Shown piece by piece: positions 60,559 to 64,000 of a stretch of 64,000 bases of DNA (its first letter is position 1; every line of letters starts with the position of its first letter). Source of the stretch: Streptomyces rubrogriseus (GTDB lineage: Bacteria; Actinomycetota; Actinomycetes; Streptomycetales; Streptomycetaceae). A program made the position numbers and the translations under genes. The DNA is taken from contig NZ_CP116256.1 of NCBI RefSeq assembly GCF_027947575.1, positions 4,526,001-4,590,000 of the forward strand, written 5' to 3'. Under the pieces are notes generated by a model. That model did no database searches and was not told where the DNA came from. It was given only the letters and a program-made list of their open reading frames with translations.

Positions 60559-61587
60559 TCAGAAAACTTGGGACGGGTCCAGCACGATACGGAACCGGGG
60601 TGCCGCGGAGCGCAGGCGCGCGACGGCCGCACCCGCTTCCCGCAGCGGCATCCGCTCGATCATGGGCCGGACTCCGTTGGTGACGGCGAAGGCCATGGCC
60701 TCCTCCGTGTCCCGCGCGCTGCCGGTCAGGTGCCCGGTCACACTCACGCCCTGACCGACCAGCAAGCCCACCGGGAGACACAGGGCGCCGTCGTCCACGC
60801 CCACCAGCGTGAGCCGGCCGTGCGGCCGCAGGCCGGTGACCAGCTCGCCCAGCCTGTCGGTGGTGGAGGCGGTGCAGATGACGTGGTCGACGCCGCCGAG
60901 GGCAGCGAGTGCCGCACCGGGGGCCTCTCGGGTGCTGTCGACGTAGTGCCGGGCGCCGAGTTCACGGGCCAGTTCCTCGCGGTCGGCGCCGCGGGCGACC
61001 GCAACCGTCTCGTAGCCGAGCTTCGCCGCGAACTGCACGGCGAGGTGTCCCAGCCCGCCCACTCCGAACACGGCGACCCCGCCCCCGGTCCGCGTACCGG
61101 CGTTGCGGACGGCGTTGAAGGCGGTCACGCCCGCGCAGCCGAAGACCGCCGCGTCGAAGAGGTCCAGGCCGTCGGGGACGCGCGCCAGTGCGTCGGCCGG
61201 CACGATGATGCTCTGTGCCCAGCCGCCCGGGTAGGACAGTCCGGGCACCTTCCGCTCGGGGCAGTGCACGACGTCACCGTCACGGCAGAAGGCGCAGTGC
61301 CCGCAGCTTCCGCCGAACCAGCCGACGGCCACGCGTTCCCCGACCGTCCAGCCACGCACCCGGTCGCCCACCTCGGCGATGACGCCGGCGACCTCGTGTC
61401 CGGGCGTCACCGGTGTGTCCCGGCCGGCCTTCGGGGCACTGGCCGTGCCGATGTCGGCGTGGCACACGCCACTGGCCTGCACGGACACCCGGACCTGATG
61501 TCCTTCCAGCGGGGCGGTGTCGACGGCGGACGCGACCAACGGCCCGTGCGGCTCGGTCACGACCATGGCGACGGTGGGATCCGACAC
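60559..61587 (-). CDS. Zinc-dependent alcohol dehydrogenase (MDR family)
   Basis: A 342-residue medium-chain dehydrogenase. The catalytic-zinc ligands are in SGVCHADI and GHEVAGVIAEVG. The structural-zinc cysteines are the cluster CGHCAFCRDGDVVHC, and the coenzyme site is VFGVGGLGHLAVQFAAKLG. It oxidises alcohols or reduces aldehydes with NAD(P)H. The GTG at 61587 has AGGAAG upstream. It is divergent from a LysR regulator across 126 bp with a perfect palindrome and is followed by an amine oxidase gene; the pair could handle an amino-alcohol or amine. Confidence 0.93.
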   Translation of the reverse strand: MSDPTVAMVVTEPHGPLVASAVDTAPLEGHQVRVSVQASGVCHADIGTASAPKAGRDTPVTPGHEVAGVIAEVGDRVRGWTVGERVAVGWFGGSCGHCAFCRDGDVVHCPERKVPGLSYPGGWAQSIIVPADALARVPDGLDLFDAAVFGCAGVTAFNAVRNAGTRTGGGVAVFGVGGLGHLAVQFAAKLGYETVAVARGADREELARELGARHYVDSTREAPGAALAALGGVDHVICTASTTDRLGELVTGLRPHGRLTLVGVDDGALCLPVGLLVGQGVSVTGHLTGSARDTEEAMAFAVTNGVRPMIERMPLREAGAAVARLRSAAPRFRIVLDPSQVF

Positions 61588-61632
61588 AGTGCACTTCCTG
61601 GGGGAACGCGGATGAGTGTTATAAGGGTGAAT

Positions 61633-61647
61633 GATGACGAGGTCATC
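61633..61647. promoter_or_regulatory. Palindrome GATGAC-GAG-GTCATC, likely LysR operator
   Basis: A perfect 6-bp inverted repeat with a 3-nt centre in the middle of the divergent region between the alcohol dehydrogenase and the LysR gene, the usual place for a LysR recognition site. It contains a T-N-A type core (ATGACGAGGTCAT). Confidence 0.6.
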
Positions 61648-61713
61648 GGCGGCCCACGGTAACCAGGGGTGAGCCGCAGCGGTAGGCGACTTCAGCGAAT
61701 GAGGCGATAAGCG

Positions 61714-62601
61714 ATGGCTATGACGGAGCGACTGAACGTCGAAGGTCTCCGCTACGCGCAGGCGGTCGCCGAGACCCGTTCCTTCAGCGCGGCGGCGCGG
61801 GCGTACGGCGTCACCCAGCCGGCCCTGTCCAACGGCATCGCGAAACTGGAAGAACGGCTCGGGGGGAAGCTCTTCGACCGCTCCCCTCGCGGCGTGACAC
61901 AGACCGCCTTCGGCAGCCGCATCCTGCCACTCGTCGAGCGCGCTGTCACCGCCCTGGACGCCGTCACCGCGGAAGCCCGGCGGCTCACGGAACCGGACGA
62001 CCAGAAGATCCGGATGGGCGTCTCCCCGCTCATCGGCCCGCATCTGGTGGGCCGCGCGTTCGCCGCCGTCCGCGACCTGCCCACGCCCCGCGACCTCGTC
62101 CTGCGCGAGGCCAACATGCAGGACCTGCGCGACGGGCTGCAGGCCGGACGACTCGACCTGATCCTGATCCCGGCCGTGACCGCGATGCCGCGCTTCGAGC
62201 ACCGGGTCATCGATGTCGAGCCCGTCGTCATCGTCGGCACGGCTGCCGACGACGGCACCTCGCTGGAACTGACCGAGGCCGGAAACCAACAGTTCATCCT
62301 CGTGCCGGAAGCCTGCGGGCTGACCACGTTCACCACCCAGCTCTTCCATGCGAACGAGGTACCGCTGCACACCTATCCCGGGGAAGCGGCCAGCTACCGG
62401 GTCCTGGAGGAATGGGCGGCTCTCGGCCTGGGCTCGGCCATGCTTCCCCAGTCCCGGCTCACTTCCCCGGCCGTCCCGCACCGCCCGCTGCTGAACGCGG
62501 GCCGGGAGGTACAGATCTCCTTCGAGGCCGTATGGAGCCCTGACTCGGCCCTGCACACGGACCTCGTCCTGCTCGCCCAGCAGCTCGGCGCCTCCCGGTA
62601 G
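61714..62601 (+). CDS. LysR-family transcriptional regulator
   Basis: A 295-residue LysR protein. The HTH is LRYAQAVAETRSFSAAARAYGVTQPALSNGIAKLEERLGGKLFDRSPRGV; the effector domain holds LILIPAVTAMPRF and later EEWAALGLGSAMLPQSRL. It is divergent from the alcohol dehydrogenase, which it presumably controls. A second ATG two codons in (61720) is possible. After its stop the DNA is less GC-rich and includes TATATGG, probably part of the promoter of the next gene. Confidence 0.92.
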   Translation: MAMTERLNVEGLRYAQAVAETRSFSAAARAYGVTQPALSNGIAKLEERLGGKLFDRSPRGVTQTAFGSRILPLVERAVTALDAVTAEARRLTEPDDQKIRMGVSPLIGPHLVGRAFAAVRDLPTPRDLVLREANMQDLRDGLQAGRLDLILIPAVTAMPRFEHRVIDVEPVVIVGTAADDGTSLELTEAGNQQFILVPEACGLTTFTTQLFHANEVPLHTYPGEAASYRVLEEWAALGLGSAMLPQSRLTSPAVPHRPLLNAGREVQISFEAVWSPDSALHTDLVLLAQQLGASR

Positions 62602-62728
62602 CCATACAGATTGCTTATATGGCGATTCAGCATTCTCCCCTACCGGACGGCATTCCGTCTGCCTAACTTGGCGATGTGCAGCGACGATGTCGCAGCGCAC
62701 CCGTCGAGCTGGAAAGGCAGACATAATC

Positions 62729-63010
62729 GTGGCCTATCTTGAGATCACTCTCTCCGTGGACCCGGCCAACCGTCCCGCGGCGGCAGCCGTCTACGAGAAG
62801 TACAAGCAGCAGTTCCTGGACGGCGTCTCCGGCGCCACCAGCAAGGAGCTCCTGATCCGGGACGAGGACGTCCAGGTGCTCCACGGCTTCCGGTCGGTCG
62901 CGGACGCCCGCGCGTACCTGGACAGCGAGCTGTTCACACAGGATGTCGTGGGTGAACTCGCGCCGCTGCTGTCGAGCGACCCGGACGTACGGGTCTACGA
63001 CACCGTCTGA
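62729..63010 (+). CDS. Small ABM-like ferredoxin-fold protein
   Basis: A 93-residue protein: VAYLEITLSVDPANRPAAAAVY, ATSKELLIRDEDVQVLHGFRSV, LDSELFTQDVVGELAPLL. This is the beta-alpha-beta pattern of small dimeric monooxygenase/ABM-like proteins. The GTG at 62729 has GGAAAGG about 11 bases upstream; an in-frame ATG at 62687 would add a short non-conserved leader. It lies 27 bp before a carboxymuconolactone-decarboxylase-family gene, and the pair probably works together. The reaction is unknown. Confidence 0.7.
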   Translation: MAYLEITLSVDPANRPAAAAVYEKYKQQFLDGVSGATSKELLIRDEDVQVLHGFRSVADARAYLDSELFTQDVVGELAPLLSSDPDVRVYDTV

Positions 63011-63037
63011 CATCCCCGTTCTGCGAAGGAGGACAGT

Positions 63038-63565
63038 GTGAGCACCGTGCGAGTCACCCCCTGGCAGGAAGGTGATGTCCCGTCTCCCCCGTCCGAGCTG
63101 CTCGCGGGCATGCGAGGCCGCCGCCCGGGCGGTGAGCTGATCGGTATCGACCGCGTTCTGCTGCGGAGCGTTCCGCTCGCCACGGGTTGGAACGGCCTGC
63201 TGGGCCGGGTCCGTGCCGAGTTCGACCTCAGTCTGGAGTACCGCGAGCTGATCATGCTCCGGGTGGCCGCTCTGAACAGGGCGGAGTTCGAATGGGGCGT
63301 GCACCACCCCGCGTACCTGGATGCGGGCGGGAGCGACGAGAAGAGCCAGGCGCTTCGGAAAGAGGACGCGGACAGCACGCTCTTCAACGAGGAGGAGCGG
63401 GCTCTGATCACTCTCACCGACCAGTCGACACGCCGGGTCGAGGTGGACGCTGACGTGATCGAGCACCTCAAGCGTCTGTTCGGCGAGGCACAGACGGTGG
63501 AGGCGGTCGCCACGGTCGCGGCGTACAACATGGTCTCCCGCTTTCTGGTGGCGCTGGCCATCTGA
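63038..63565 (+). CDS. Carboxymuconolactone decarboxylase/AhpD-like family protein
   Basis: A 175-residue helical protein with the CMD pattern: LEYRELIMLRVAALNRAEFEWGVHHPAYLDAGG in the first half and VEAVATVAAYNMVSRFLVAL at the end. The AhpD Cys-x-x-Cys pair is absent (the position reads NRAEFEWGVHH), so it belongs to the non-peroxidase CMD group. GAAGGAGG precedes the GTG start. It is in an operon with the small ABM-like gene, next to a LysR/ADH unit. Confidence 0.85.
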   Translation: MSTVRVTPWQEGDVPSPPSELLAGMRGRRPGGELIGIDRVLLRSVPLATGWNGLLGRVRAEFDLSLEYRELIMLRVAALNRAEFEWGVHHPAYLDAGGSDEKSQALRKEDADSTLFNEEERALITLTDQSTRRVEVDADVIEHLKRLFGEAQTVEAVATVAAYNMVSRFLVALAI

Positions 63566-63592
63566 CCCGGGCGACGCCACGGCGACATGTCA

Positions 63593-63626
63593 CGTACCGG
63601 CTGCCGGCGTCGCGGTGGCCGGTACG
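63593..63626. terminator. Hairpin after the CMD-family gene
   Basis: CGTACCGGC and GCCGGTACG form a perfect 9-bp stem around a 16-nt loop, 28 bp after the stop codon. It is a plausible terminator for the small operon. Confidence 0.55.
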
Positions 63627-63660
63627 GGTGCCGCCTGACCGGTATCAAAGTGGCGCGGTC

Positions 63661-64000
63661 GAGCCGCGTTCCCTAGTAACGCGGGGGGCGATGACGGTAG
63701 CTCGCAGCACCACCGGAGGCTTCCGCATGGAGATCGTCAACTTGGAGATCTCCGCGCCGTAGATCTCGGCCAGATGCGCGGAGATCTCCCCATGCGGCAG
63801 CCCCTTCGCCGACAGCGACAGGACCATCTCGTCCACCCCGACCAACCGCCGCTGCCGCTGTGACCAACTGCGGCTCGAACAACCCCACCCGGTCCCGCGG
63901 CACCGCGATCTTGACCGGCCCCGACTAGGTAATCACCATCTTGGGGCGGTGCCCGTAGCGGTAGTTCTCCAGGCCGCCTTCCCCGGTGAGCTTCACCCCA
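63661..64000 (-). pseudogene. IS256-family transposase remnant (continues beyond the window)
   Basis: Read on the minus strand from the window edge, the sequence gives GVKLTGEGGLENYRYGHRPKMVIT, a stop, then GPVKIAVPRDRVGLFEPQLV. In another frame it gives GVDEMVLSLSAKGLPHGEIS and AHLAEIYGAEISKLTISM. These are consecutive conserved pieces of the N-terminal half of IS256/mutator-type transposases, broken by a stop and at least one frameshift and missing the catalytic core downstream. The element is dead, and only part of it is in view. Confidence 0.8.

Overview
The window reads as chromosomal DNA of a high-GC actinomycete, almost certainly Streptomyces or a close relative. The evidence is the very high GC content with strong third-position bias (hence long open antisense frames), frequent GTG and TTG starts, many 4-bp stop/start overlaps, Tat signals, ECF sigma and LuxR-type two-component genes, a gamma-butyrolactone-receptor homologue and IS5/IS256-type transposases. 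No rRNA, tRNA or CRISPR array was seen.

Layout. 1-2.7 kb: the C-terminal part of a WD40 protein, a trypsin-co-occurring (trypco1-like) small protein and a secreted protein. 2.9-4.35 kb: an ABC exporter pair. 4.6-24.1 kb: the main attraction, a secondary-lipid locus. It has a flavin monooxygenase, a wax-ester-synthase/DGAT-like acyltransferase (opposite strand), a thioester-reductase-like SDR, a PfaD-type enoyl reductase, a PfaA-type megasynthase (KS-MAT-ACP-KR-DH, one ACP only) and a PfaC-type megasynthase (KS-CLF-AT-DH-DH). The ER-PfaA-PfaC order and the AT inside PfaC recall the myxobacterial pfa1-2-3 loci. A separate reductase recalls HglB of heterocyst glycolipid synthesis. My inference is that a polyketide-type acyl chain is built, released reductively as aldehyde or alcohol, esterified by the acyltransferase, and possibly oxidised by the monooxygenase.

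24.4-26.9 kb: a histidine kinase/response regulator pair and a divergent DUF6223 membrane protein. 27-39.5 kb: an accessory island. It carries a complete IS5-type element with perfect 31-bp ends, two decayed copies of another IS5-type element and several gene remnants. Its cargo looks like immunity or bacterial-conflict genes (a barstar fusion, DUF4265, DUF4253, a DUF7878-like gene, HEAT repeats, a CbrC remnant), plus a HAD phosphatase beside a gamma-butyrolactone-receptor homologue and a HIT-like protein.

39.5-48.2 kb: a Tat-exported amidohydrolase with PD40 repeats, cstA with its small YbdD partner, and a translationally coupled SSF transporter / ECF sigma / small membrane protein operon. 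48.2-54.8 kb: two divergent operons around an Lrp/AsnC regulator and a strong palindrome. On one side are TusA, an exported RidA and a Tat-exported PLP enzyme; on the other are a MalY/PatB C-S lyase, a cytosolic RidA and an amino-acid permease. This looks like a cysteine/sulfur or enamine-handling module.

54.9-64 kb: DinB-like protein, small exported protein, DsbA-like/CcdA pair, MFS exporter, flavin amine oxidase, Zn-alcohol dehydrogenase with divergent LysR regulator, a small ABM-type protein, a carboxymuconolactone-decarboxylase-family protein, and an IS256 remnant at the window edge.
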